The translations under genes and the position numbers were made by a program. A stretch of 21,575 nt of DNA. Source: Gracilaria vermiculophylla. Lineage: Eukaryota; Rhodophyta; Florideophyceae; Gracilariales; Gracilariaceae. This document shows positions 7,362-16,618 of the stretch, one piece after another (the first letter of the stretch is position 1; each line of letters starts with the position of its first letter). Under the pieces are notes generated by a model, which searched no databases, had not been told where the DNA came from, and saw nothing but the letters and a program-made list of their open reading frames with translations. The stretch lies in assembly GCA_019155205.2 (NCBI GenBank), contig JAHNZQ020003150.1, positions 2,957,605 to 2,979,179 on the forward strand. Reading direction: 5' to 3'.

Positions 7362-8827
7362 GAAACACACGTATCGCATCCTTGGCAACTAGGCACTGTA
7401 TCACGGACATGTGTTCATTTCTAACTTGGTGCTGGATAGGAAACAGGAGTTTGATGCGTATTCGTCGGCTGTTTTGTCGTCAAGCGAATATAGGGGGTTC
7501 AACGCAAGCCTTGAGCAGCGCTTGACGTCCTTGATTCGAGCGTACATGACCCACGCGGTATACCCGGATGGGTCTACGGCTGAAGACTTGTACACTTACT
7601 TTATTGCACTGCGATGCTCGCTCACGCTGGTTGTGGCTGAGCGGAGGGGGCTCAACGTGATGAACACTGACAAGTTACGCCAGCTGGTCCACAACGCAGC
7701 ACAAATGATGGAAGCGTGGCAGTGTGTCAGAATTGTCAGTCATTCCTCCGGCGGCGCGATATCGCATCCTGCGTGGGTGACGCTGTTCAAGTACGCCTAC
7801 CCCAACGGCGTGCTGCCACAGATGGTGTAGAGACAGTGGATGGAAAAGCGTTTCAAGAACAAGCCGTGTCGCATCCTTTGGACACAGAACGTGATGCCTG
7901 TCACTGTGGTCGGGCTTGAACATTGCACTGCGACGTATGCCGAGTCGCCGCAGGGTCTTGAGCAAAATATTTCGCAGGACTCTCTACTGTGGTACTCGAG
8001 CCCACGTGGTGTGCTGCTCATCGCGAGGAGCAGAGAGGCGGAGAATGCGATTTACATTCATTTCGATACGCGTCCCGACGCAATGTTCTCCAGGCATGAC
8101 AATGCCGACCGCGGGATCTTCACGCTCACAGCGTTCATGACGTCCTGAATCAACGATCATGCTTGGAAGCGTTGTAGAAGCATCTAGAACCTCTAGGCAG
8201 CAATTAGAAACTGTTAATATCTAGAGACTTCTATAAGGATCTATAGAGGAAATTATGTAGAAGTATTTTATGCTTTATGATAGACACTATTTGGAAGTTC
8301 TAGAAGATTATAGAACATTATGAGAACACTATATAAGAAAGAATTGCAGACCAGGTTTGATGAATGATAGAAGTCAAGCCGAGTCATCGACATAAAGTAA
8401 CAATTCGTTTAATCAAGTTTATCCTAAGCTCTGTACTACACCTATTTACAACAGGAAGTATAACGTCAGTTCACGGGCGCACTCTATCTTGCACGTAAAC
8501 GGTTTGTCGAAAGATGCGAAGGCCCCGCCGGTACACATGAATCAAGCAGAGGACACCAGCGCGCAAGTGGTCGCTGTGGCAAACCTCAACTACGTATATA
8601 ACGTGCACTTGGCGAGAACCTGGCCGTACGACAAGGCAGGCATAGCAGCAGTGACTGCATACGACGATGACGGTGCGGCGCGGAAACTAATGAGATTGTT
8701 TGGTACTGGGGAGTACGAGCACACGCGCAAATCTGGCTGGCCTGCAGAGAACGACAATGCGGATTTGACGTCTTTAATGCCCGTCAAGACCTTCAGAAGG
8801 TATACTGTGGGCCTGGATGGCAAATAA
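7345..8827 (+). pseudogene. Unknown protein, interrupted by a solo LTR
   Basis: From the ATG at 7345 one frame continues to a TAA at 8825-8827 if the LTR at 8170-8453 and one copy of its 5-bp target duplication are discounted, giving 398 codons including the stop. In-frame stops occur at 7390 (TAG), 7828 (TAG) and 8146 (TGA). Each is one C-to-T transition from Gln or Arg. Composition is that of a folded soluble protein, with Tyr, Trp and His well represented and no membrane segment or signal peptide. Segments include LEQRLTSLIRAYMTHAVYP, SHPAWVTLFKYAYPNGV and LMRLFGTGEYEH. I recognise no domain. Its length, isolation and overlap with the preceding frame make a structural protein of an integrated virus or transposon one guess; a lost host gene is another. 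Confidence 0.55.
8170..8453 (+). mobile_element. Solo LTR (copia type) with GGAAG target duplication
   Basis: The 284-bp segment begins CGTTGTAG and ends TTTACAACA, giving inverted ends that match the copia pattern TGTTG..CAACA with one change at the first base. GGAAG flanks it on both sides (8165-8169 and 8454-8458). Internally it has repeated TCTAGA/TTCTAGAA motifs (8185-8310), typical of copia U3 regions, and a TATA box ctatataag at about 8329. No internal retroelement sequence remains, so it is a product of LTR-LTR recombination. Whether it belongs to the family at 1-1008 cannot be told. Orientation is inferred from the TATA box. Confidence 0.75.
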
Positions 8828-8917
8828 GGCTGCTTTCTGCTTGGGTGACAGCAAAAAATAATGTATAGATCTCAATAAGGTATATATATTCATGTGCCTG
8901 TTTGGAACGGCCCTTAT

Positions 8918-9000
8918 TGCCAAAATCTGTCAATCGTAACTTCGTCATCGAAATTGTTTTCTCTATGCACAACAAAGCGACAGCTTTAGATTGACACATA
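8918..9000. repeat. Left flank shared by composite repeat copies A and B
   Basis: This stretch matches 17080-17162 (acaaagcgacagcttt versus acaaagcaacagcttt; attgacacaTA versus atcgacacacaTA). It ends at the TA where the Tc1 tail begins in both copies. The two composite repeats therefore duplicated together with pre-insertion flanking DNA. Confidence 0.6.
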
Positions 9001-9225
9001 CACTGTTTCAAAAACATACCACATGCTGTTATCTCTCAAAAAATAGTACCACACGTCCACCGTTTGCCTACAAACATCGCTTTCAAAATAAAATAAAAAC
9101 AAAAAACTGTTTCAAAAACATATGTTCTTTCCGAAAACTTTTTTACTTGGACAAGTTCAATAGTTGACTCTGAATTCTTTTTACTGTGTAACGCCAATCC
9201 AGCGTTTTGGCATCAAAATGATGTG
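9001..9225 (-). mobile_element. Tc1/mariner 3' tail, composite copy A
   Basis: Starting after TA (8999-9000), cactgtttcaaaaacatacc is a Tc1 3' terminal repeat in minus orientation. The segment matches 17163-17382. On the minus strand the right part encodes the last transposase residues (sequence equivalent to MPKRC..), then sequence jumps at 9226 to the start of element Y. The rest of the transposase is absent. Confidence 0.6.
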
Positions 9226-9898
9226 CAGTGCGTCTCAAAAGTATAGCACAGTGCAAACGCGCCCTTAAATATTGAGTGGTGCTCACTGTCGCCACCTCTC
9301 TGCGTTAAAACCTTCAAAAACGCGTTTCAAAAGTATCCCACATTTTGAAATCGTACGTGACTATTTTTACAACGCATTGTTTTTGTTCTCCAAAACAAAA
9401 ACTTTCTTCTAAATTGACAGCTTTTACAATAGTAATTAAAACATTACTTGAGTTCTTGGCCAATTCAATTGTTTTATATACCAGTCTTCTATATATGTAC
9501 TGTATTATAATTATAAGCATAAGTTAATAGCCTATTAATGCTTAGCTGCAACAATAATCATATTCTTTAGCAAGAATATTATCCAGGCAATGTATTATGC
9601 ACGAAAAAAACGTATGAATAGAACGATACATTTCCAAAAAATGAATACAATGGTAATAAACAACGCCTTAGAATTTCTCTAGTTCATGAAACTGAACAAT
9701 ATTTTCTTTCGAAAGCTCCGAATAAACAAAACATGATTTCCTAGCGTGCATTGAGCACTAATAAAGAGACAGCTGCCATAAAAATGCATTTAATATACAT
9801 GTAAACTTTGAATAAGCTGAAAATCTGTGTTTTACATGTTACGATCATGAGCAAAACAGATCAACCAAATTTGAAAATCTAAAACTTCTATTGGAGCT
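9226..9898 (+). repeat. Repeat family Y, copy A (left part)
   Basis: It begins with a Tc1-like terminal motif cagtgcgtctcaaaagtata and aligns through its length with 17383-18057, for example caaacgcgcccttaaat, acttgagttcttggcca and gacagctgc. It is AT-rich with no transposase motif. It is cut at gagctTA (9900), where the full-length Tc1 element starts. Its right half is not found on the other side of that Tc1. Confidence 0.75.
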
Positions 9899-9900
9899 TA

Positions 9901-11180
9901 CAGACTGTTTTGAAAATATACGACATTCTATGAAATCTCAACAAACTACCAAACGTATACTGTACGCCTACAGAAACTGGTTTCAGAAAAATATGAAAGT
10001 CAAAAAACCGTTTCAATAACATATGATCAGCAACAACAAATATTCACTGCGTGACACTCAATAGTTTACTTCCCATCTTTTTTGCATTATAATGGTAATG
10101 CAGCGTTTCGCCATCAAAGTGGTGTAATTTTCTACATTCGAAACTGTAATAGATTTCCAGCAATTTTTAATACAGTTATTGAGTTCAAAAAATGTCTGAA
10201 ATTGCCTTCGATGCGAATAAAACATCCACGCCAGCAGTCCTCGAACGTTTTCGATTGGGTTCAAATCTAGTAAGCGCACCGGCCACTCTAAAATGGATAC
10301 CTCAGACACTTGTAGCCAGTTCTCGATTGAAGATGAAATGTGTACAGGCGCATTATCCTGTTGAAAATTTAAATGTTCTTTATGGAAATATAAGCCAAAC
10401 TATAGAAAATAGTTGTATAGGACTTCTTGATATTTTTTCGCATTCATGTTCGTTTCAAAAATGGCAATTTCCTTAAGACCTTTATTAGAAATGCCCGTCC
10501 AATCCATTATAGAGCCTCCACTTAAATGTCTGGTATAAAACTCATGACGTTCCTTACGAAGACCGTGTAAATAAATTTTGTTGCAATGTGGTCTATCCAT
10601 ATTGAAAATTTTTTCATCAGTAAAAATGACATTTTCCTATTCTTTTTTCAAGTGGGCTTTTCCAGCACACCAGTCAAGTCTTGTCTGCTTGTGATGGTCT
10701 TGGAGAAAAAAAAAGTTTTTTTCATTTTCTTTATTTAAATAACTTTGTTTTGTGTATCTGCCTCCATGTAGTTAATTAAAAACCGTTGAAAATGAGATTT
10801 ATTCCAAAGTTTTTCCACGATACTTTCGTCGTGTACAAATCTCTTTCAATTCGTTTTTCATTTTTTGGGCTGAGTTTCTTCGGGTGTCCCGGAAATCGTT
10901 TTAAGCCAAAAGGAGTCGTAATTTTGAGAAAAGTAGCGATTGTGAACCTAGAACGCTTTGAGTTTTTAGCGATAGCACTGTTGGAATGTTTTTCCGCGTT
11001 TACCATTACGATTTGAAGCTGTGGTTTCATGGAGAGTGGCGGGTCTCGAGCCATTTTTACCAGAAAGAAGACGTTGTACATATCTTTTTGAAACGATTCT
11101 ACAAAGATAATGTGCAAAATTTAGTGTATAGTACAGTTTTGGCGCTCTTTTGAGGGGTACCGTCCTTTTAAAACGCACTG
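9901..11180 (-). mobile_element. Full-length Tc1/mariner element, DD34E (Tc1 copy 2)
   Basis: The 1280-bp element is bordered by TA on both sides (9899-9900 and 11181-11182). Its ends are cagactgttttgaaaatata (left) and, read inward from the right, cagtgcgttttaaaagga. On the minus strand a broken transposase is visible. An N-terminal helix-turn-helix region with SNSAIAKNSKRSRFTIATFLK lies around 10930-11010. The first catalytic Asp is in FTDEK (about 10610-10630), the second in FQQDNAPVH (about 10350-10375) and the Glu in LDLNPIENV (about 10250-10275). The spacing from second Asp to Glu is 34 residues, the Tc1 DD34E signature. Stops and at least two frameshifts inactivate it. The minus-strand tail ends WEVNY at about 10058. 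Confidence 0.9.
10058..11010 (-). pseudogene. Tc1-type transposase, multiply disrupted
   Basis: This is the transposase of Tc1 copy 2, which would cut and paste the element at TA sites. Three blocks remain: N-terminal DNA-binding HTH (about 10780-11010), the central region with the first catalytic Asp and a Gly-Gly-Ser motif (10400-10630), and the C-terminal region with the second Asp and Glu (10058-10375). Blocks are separated by a stop near 10776, a TAG in the central block near 10631 and a TAG near 10400. All three catalytic positions are kept but the reading frame is not, so the copy is non-autonomous. Confidence 0.85.
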
Positions 11181-11444
11181 TACAGCGACTCCATTGGACG
11201 TCGTGTAGTCTTGTGGTTTTCTAGCCGACCCGTCTTCGCCAAGACAGGGTTTCAGCTTTAGGTTTTAGACCTCGGCTCGCAGCCTCCTGATGCCTCCCGT
11301 CCGAGGGGGGCATCCAACGCACCCGATCACCCAACCAAGACCGATCCACCGAGCTTTTTAAGTAAATCCTTTTACTTCCGACTTGGTAGACTCCCGGATT
11401 CTCGAGAGTCTAAGCCCCACACGCTACCTACTGTGTGTGCCACA
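11181..11444 (+). repeat. 5' LTR of the gypsy element, truncated
   Basis: It aligns with 16360-16618, sharing ttttagacctcg, ccgaggggggcat and tagactcccgga among others, and ends gccaca like the 3' LTR. The sequence before gcgactccattgg is lost at the Tc1 border. I could not identify a convincing primer-binding site in the following bases (gtgatcatttcgg). Confidence 0.85.
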
Positions 11445-11524
11445 GTGATCATTTCGGTTACAGACCTGAGAGGATTTCACCACATTGACCTTTACGAAAG
11501 AGCGCGTAGTCCTGAAGAACAACC

Positions 11525-12555
11525 ATGGAAGACACATCCTCAGCATCTTCAGCCACCCGTATCAACACGGGAACAAATGGCTCGGCCAAAGCCCGTGAAG
11601 TCATGATGTCTACCGTACAGCGGTTTCTCGCACGCCTCGACTTTGAATCAATCCGCGTGTTCCTGCGCAAGTACGATGCGTACTGTTGCGAGCTTAAGGC
11701 CGGCGCATCGCAGCTCGTTCAAGAATGTTCAATGACTATGGAGCCAATCCGTCCTGTTGGTCTCGTCTATTGTGTTGACGTCGAATAGCTCGAGTTTGCC
11801 GTGGACCTCCGGATAATCGAAGGCTGTTAAGACGCCAAATATCTGGAGGACAACAAATTTCGCGGCTTTCTGAAGGAGGAAGCTGTTGACCCGGGTACAG
11901 CCATGACCGAGACGGACCTCAGCGCCATGGTGTAAAAGCACATGCGCATAGACATGAGCGTCAAGTCCACATCGAGCCGCATGAAGTAACTCCTCGTGGA
12001 TCACAATTCACTGCTCCATCAGCCTTGCGTGGCCTGGGTGGTCGAAGACAACCAAAAGTCGGCTGTACGCCATATCCTATCGGTCGTCAAGTCGGCACAT
12101 ATTAAGATCCGACTTGAGCAAGACCTGCCGTTCTCGAAGAGGAATCTCAAGGAAGACTTCAGAGTCTTTATGAGACATGCACTCGCCCTTTCATTGGCCT
12201 TCGAAAAACTCGACAATAGGAGCCTTTGCGGCCATCAGTCAAATACTGGCGGCTCTTCAATAACCAATGGCTCAATGACAAAGCCAGACAACAAGTACTC
12301 AACAAGACCTCAAAAATGCACGGCAACAGGAGGGCCCCGCCTTTGTCGTGCCCACTCAAATCCTGCGAGGAAAAGAAGCGTATGCATGTGGTTGACGACT
12401 GCGAACACTTAGCGGCGAAGGAGAAAAAAGAGTACAAACGCAAGCTGGCTGCCGCTCGAGCAAGCGATGGCCCGGCACGGTCAGCAAGGAGTCAAGTCTC
12501 TTCGGCCGGTAACATAGCCTCCTCTACATCCAAAAGCGTCGGCCCCCTTCGTTAA
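11525..12555 (+). pseudogene. Gypsy Gag, degraded
   Basis: Translation starts at the ATG at 11525 (accATGGaa, good context). Stops interrupt at 11786 (TAG), 11828, 11933 and 11987 (all TAA), each between plausible Gag residues and one transition from Gln. A shift near 12230 moves to the frame that holds YWRLFN, QQVLNKTSKMHG and a zinc-knuckle-like CPLKSCEEKKRMHVVDDC (C-x4-C-x6-H-x4-C, about 12350-12400). A basic Lys/Arg tail follows up to TAA at 12553. Gag would form the particle and bind RNA; this copy cannot. Confidence 0.75.
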
Positions 12556-12573
12556 GACGCAGGTAAGACCAGC

Positions 12574-13041
12574 ATGGACGATGAATCACCGTCGTCCATC
12601 ATGAACGTTTGGGACAAAAAGGCGAGCCTCGACGTAACTAGCCGCTGCAATGACGGCTGCGACGAAAGTCTCGCGTCGACAGCCTTGGCCGAAAAGGCGG
12701 CCCTCAGAGGCATCGGAAAAATCGAAGCCATCAACGCTGTCCGTCTTGAAGTCGCCTTAATCAACAAGGACGAAACGCCGAAAAGGTACAAGTTTTCAAG
12801 GGCATGGTAGTGGCTGTCCACGGTACAATTCTTTAACTCCGGCTGTCTCGCTCTGAAAAATATACGTTTTCCTGTCGCGGACGACTCAGTGGCCGGTGAA
12901 GACATACTTGTCGGCCATCCGGTCTTACTTCACCTCCGTTTTGATACCCCAACTCTACTCGAAAATCGTGCGGCGACCCTCGACGGTACAGACTACAGCC
13001 CCGAATCTCTTCCAACTACTAAAGGTGGGCAGTCAGCCGCA
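12574..13041 (+). pseudogene. Gypsy protease region, degraded
   Basis: After the TAA at 12553 the same frame continues (12574-12807), is cut by a TAG at 12808, and goes on through NSGCLALKNIRFPVADDS and GEDILVGHPVLLHL. The latter resembles the C-terminal part of aspartic proteases of gypsy elements (the ILG-type motif before RT). No clear D-S/T-G active site is visible, so the assignment rests on position and on this motif. The frame ends in TGA TAG at 13042-13047 and the reading register shifts there. Confidence 0.5.
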
Positions 13042-13043
13042 TC

Positions 13044-13985
13044 ATGATAGCTCGCCTCAACCGTGGGGGCTACGACCATGGGGACGGGCCGTCTGTGGTG
13101 GACCCCGATCGACCGAAGGTCAACTACTTCCGCACACGCGCAGAAGAGAACCCGATGCGGGATCCTTCCTTGCTATACCAATTCGACTCGAACCAGCAGG
13201 AGGACATCAGGACTAAAGCGGACTACATGCAAACAGCCGCCCACAAGGCAAGACTTTCGGAATCCAATCGTCACAAACTCATGAAGCTGTTGGCCGACCA
13301 CATGGACATCTTCCGTACGTCCTTCTCATCCGGACTGCCGGCACACTTGCCTACGCTCAAAATCGAGCTGAGCCAGAACGCAAAGCCCATCAAGGTCCGC
13401 ATCTGCCAGTATACGCAGGAGCAACGACAGTTTCTTCAAGACATTGTCAACTATCTCGTCCGTCGTGGCCTCGCGTACCCAGACCTGTCGTTTAAATGGG
13501 CTTGTGCGCCGCTCCTTGTGCCAAAACTTGGCGATCTGTTCCGGTTCACTGTGGACCTGCGGTCGGTCAACAAGTACACTTTACTGTACTTTTTTCCAAT
13601 ACCTCTCATTGAAAACCAGCAGACCAAACAGGCTAAGTCAAAATACTACGCCAACTTCGACTTCAATCACAGCTACTGGCAGCTGTCGTTTGCAGCCATG
13701 TCGCAGGAGTGTCAATATTTTATCACGCCGGATGGGAATTTCACGCCGACACGCGTCCTGCACGAGACGACCAACGCGGTCCCTAACTGCCAATCCTCGC
13801 TCACGCCGATTATCTCACACGACCTTAAGGACAAAACCTTCACCTGGTTGGACGACGTACTCATCCACGCTGCTACTACCGAAAGTCTCTTGAAGTCCAT
13901 TCGGTCGTTCCTCGCCTTGTGCATAGAGTACAGTCTCAAGCTGCACCGCGGCAATTGCACCATGTTTGCGACGGAAATCCACTAG
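13044..13985 (+). pseudogene. Gypsy reverse transcriptase
   Basis: The longest unbroken piece of pol, 313 codons. RT copies element RNA into cDNA. Motifs in order: LPTLKIELSQNAKPI (entry strand), QFLQDIVNYLVRRGLAYP, CAPLLVPKLG, FRFTVDLRSVNKYT, NFDFNHSYWQLS with the first catalytic Asp, FITPDGNFTPTRV, and WLDDVLIHA with the Asp-Asp pair. The stretch after TPTRV reads HETTNAV, where related elements usually have a Gly/Gln-rich loop, so the core is probably damaged. The ATG at 13044 is not a natural start; the frame is entered by a shift from the preceding one. A TAG at 13983 ends it where the family continues into the connection domain. Confidence 0.9.
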
Positions 13986-14970
13986 TGGGGTCAACTCCTA
14001 TCTTTGGAGGGCATCCGGTATGACCGACGTCGGATGGAAGGCTTGCTGTCGATGGAACTGCCGACAACCGGCGCCCAGCTGCAACAGTTCGTGTGTGCCA
14101 TGCAATTGGCAAAGCAGTGTATTCCCAACTTAACTGACCTCGTGGCACCGCTCCACGAGTTCATGGAACGCGTCTATGGCCATGTGGGCAAGCGAAGCAA
14201 ACTCAACGTCTCCCGTATCAGCCTTTTCCACCTCGGCTGGGGTGAGAGCAAACTGGACGCATTCGCCACCTGTCAGTTTTCACTCCCATCTAGTCAAGCT
14301 CGCCCACAGCGACGGCAACCAAGGCCTGTGCGTGTATGCCGATGCATCCGATACGGCTTGGTCTGGGATCATTACGCAAGTCCCACAGGAAGGCTTCCAC
14401 AAGGACCATACGGCGGAACGTCAATCTCCACTCGCGTTCCTCTCCGGCCGCTTCGACGCGACACAACCCGGCCGCTCGGTCTTGGAAAAAGAGGCATATG
14501 CAGTGTTGACCACATTGGACCGCATGCACTAAATCGTCGCCACATTCGACGGCATCGACATGTCTACGGACCACAACAACCTCACATTTCTATTTGACCC
14601 CAAGTCTGTTGTGCTTGACTTATCGGCCGCGTCAATGCGCAAAAAAATCCGATGGGCCGTGCGCCTTAGCATGTATTAGTACACATGCTACCACGTTAAA
14701 GGCGACGAAAACGTCTGCGCAGACCTCATGTCCGGTTGGCCGACAACTCCGACAACGGTGCGCCGTATTGTCTGCGTACCAGAGACCCCGTTGCCTTCCG
14801 TCGCCGACTTCGAATGGCCCTCCAGTACAGCCCTTTCCAAGGCCCAACATAACCACGCCGAATCCCGTCCTGCTGGCCTCACTCTCAACGAATACCTCTG
14901 GACGTATGCCAACACCGGTGCCGTCTGGGTTCCCGAAAACGCCGATGACATTCAACTTCGCCTTTGACTC
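13986..14970 (+). pseudogene. Gypsy RT connection and RNase H
   Basis: Coding continues after the TAG: TTGAQLQQFVCAMQ, CIPNLTDLVAPL and LGWGESKLDAFATC. It then shifts one frame near 14275 into RNase H: CVYADASDTAWSG (first Asp), PLAFLSGRF, SVLEKEAYAV (Glu), STDHNN (Asp) and KGDENVCADLMSGW (last Asp). All four acidic positions are kept. Stops occur at 14530 (TAA), 14677 (TAG) and 14965 (TGA). The 14530 site may have been Trp or Gln in the ancestor. RNase H would remove RNA from the RNA-DNA hybrid. Confidence 0.85.
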
Positions 14971-16281
14971 ATTGCACATACTGGTCCTTTTTGGTCATCG
15001 CCGCAGCGGTTCTATCGAAAAGTTGCTCTCAACGTCCTTTAAATGGTCTACCCTTCACGCGGACATCCGTTTCTTCTTCTGTGCTTGCATCCACTGCCTA
15101 TGGACAGTTGGAGGGGAGAAGATACCAGGCCCTTTTGTCCCGGCCGTCCACGGCACCAAGGCCAACGACGTGCTATAGTTTGACTACATCGAACTCGGGC
15201 CTGGACAGACCGGCGAGAAGTATGTGCTCATGTGGTATGACGACCATTCGGACTACACGTGGTTCTACACCTTCCCCAATAACAATGCGGAAAACACCGC
15301 CTCGGATATTATAGACTGATGCACAGCCCTCGGGGTCCCAAACGGCCTCCTGTTCGACGGCCCTACACATTTTAAGAATATAGTCCTCCGTTGGTCACAA
15401 AGGACCTCAAGGTGCCGCACCACTTCACTCTTACATGCTGCCCGTGGAGCAACGGGGCCGTGCAACGCCTCGGCAAGGAGTCGATCCATGTCGCCCGTTC
15501 AACCTTGTCTGGACTCAAGATGCACACGACCGAATGGCCTGATCTTCTTCCGATCTTCACCTCCATTTTGAACAATTCCTCTTCTCCGTCTCGCTAGAAT
15601 GATTGTACAATTACGACCGTTTTTGACCGTGAGCCAACACTGGCTATCAAGACATTCTTGCAGTCTTCGACTGCAAAGCCTGTGAAGCTGACCGAAGCGC
15701 AGAAAAAGCATGACATCAACATTCAGGATCCCATCAGGATCCACGATGCAATCCACCCCCTCGTCCAGTTCACTTTGGCTTAACGTCGGGAACAGTCCCG
15801 CGCATCCGCCTAGCAAGGAAAGCTCCCAAACCTCGAAGCAAGGGACTTTTTACTTGTGGCCCGTGATGGTTTCGGTGCAGGAGACACGTTACTTCCCCGC
15901 TGGTGCGGTCCGCGTCGTTTCATTAAAGCGCTCAACGACTTGGTTTATCAAGTCGAAGATCTCCGCAACGGGCATTTAGACGACATGCACGTGACTCGTC
16001 TCAAGTTCTACCGAGACGATGCAGTCAACGAGCGATCGATCATGGATCACATGTTGCAGTCCAAACTAGGCATGCCGGTCGCCTGTCTCATGAGCCTTCC
16101 AGACAGTCCTGATGATGTCCAAGTTGTCGCCCACTGGAAAAGCCTTTACACCTCTGAAGACACAGGCGAGCCTTTGCTCAATGTCTTCGAAGACGACACG
16201 CCGATGGAACAGCGTTTGCTACAGCGCAAATCCATCCCCGACAACCTGGTCGCCATAGCTCGCGCCGCGCTGGCTCCTTGA
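14971..16281 (+). pseudogene. Gypsy integrase with GPY/F and chromodomain-like tail
   Basis: After a shift near 14985 the frame shows the zinc-binding HHCC region (HTG..GHR, then CIHC), the catalytic core with FDYIELGPG (Asp) and LLFDGPTHFKN (Asp), a shift near 15385, then CCPWSNGAVQRLGKES. In this last motif Gln stands where the catalytic Glu is expected. Further on come a GPY/F-like motif (WCGPRRFIKAL, about 15900), LDDMHVTRLKFYRD, and a chromodomain-like end (VQVVAHWKSLY, EPLLNVFEDD). Stops lie at 15176 (TAG), 15317 (TGA, probably from Trp), 15595 (TAG), 15781 (TAA) and 15811 (TAG). The frame closes at a TGA at 16279-16281. Integrase would insert the cDNA, with the chromodomain guiding it to chromatin. 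Confidence 0.85.
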
Positions 16282-16296
16282 GGGACGGGAGAGCGG
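16280..16296 (+). other. Polypurine tract candidate
   Basis: A purine-rich run gagggacgggagagcgg lies between the pol stop and the 3' LTR, where plus-strand DNA synthesis is primed in LTR elements. It is interrupted by two pyrimidines. Confidence 0.5.
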
Positions 16297-16299
16297 CAC

Positions 16300-16618
16300 T
16301 GTGCCTGGAGTGCACAGTTACCAAGTCCGTACCGGCCTAGATGTTATTCGACGTATTACGACGCCATTAGACGTCGTGTAGTCTCGTGGTCTTCTACCCG
16401 ACCCGTCTTTCCCAGAGACAGGGTTTTAGCTTTAGGTTTTAGACCTCGGGTCGCGGCCTCCAGATGTATCCCATCCGAGGGGGGCATCAATCGCACCCGA
16501 TCACCTCACTGACGCCGATTCACCGAGCTTTCTCAGTAAAACCTTTGACTTCCGACTTTGTAGACTCCCGGACTCTCGAGAGACTAGGCCCCACACCCAA
16601 CCTACTTAATGCGCCACA
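16300..16618 (+). repeat. 3' LTR of the gypsy element
   Basis: It likely begins TGTGCC just after the purine-rich run and ends gccaca. The start is set by position only, since the 5' LTR lacks this part. From about 16360 it matches the 5' LTR. A C-rich run follows immediately (16617-16640), and the 3' target duplication cannot be checked because the left border is lost. Confidence 0.75.

Larger units (their letters stand above)
11181..16618 (+). mobile_element. Ty3/gypsy LTR retrotransposon, degraded chromovirus-like
   Basis: Two diverged LTRs flank a gag-pol region in the order gag, protease region, RT, RNase H, integrase, chromodomain-like tail. That order is diagnostic of Ty3/gypsy. The left LTR lacks about the first 55-80 bp because it abuts Tc1 copy 2 at a TA. 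Internal coding sequence contains more than ten in-frame stops and at least five frameshifts. LTRs differ at many positions including indels, so the insertion is old. Protein style (WLDD in RT, NGLLFDGPTHFKN in integrase) resembles oomycete-type gypsy elements from memory. Confidence 0.9.

Noticed and set aside
8290..8320. TTCTAGAA motifs as a heat-shock element of a host gene
   Set aside because: They lie inside a solo copia LTR with defined ends and target duplication, where such motifs are common, and the downstream frame is part of an older broken gene.
9001..9898. Minus and plus frames such as 9314-9520 in the AT-rich repeats as proteins
   Set aside because: They are not conserved in register between copies A, B and C, and contain no motif.
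11525..16281. Alternative genetic code with UAA and UAG read as Gln
   Set aside because: It would not explain the frameshifts, the TGA at a Trp position (15317) or the TGA codons at 7060 and 8146. Simple transition decay explains everything. Kept as a testable alternative in findings.
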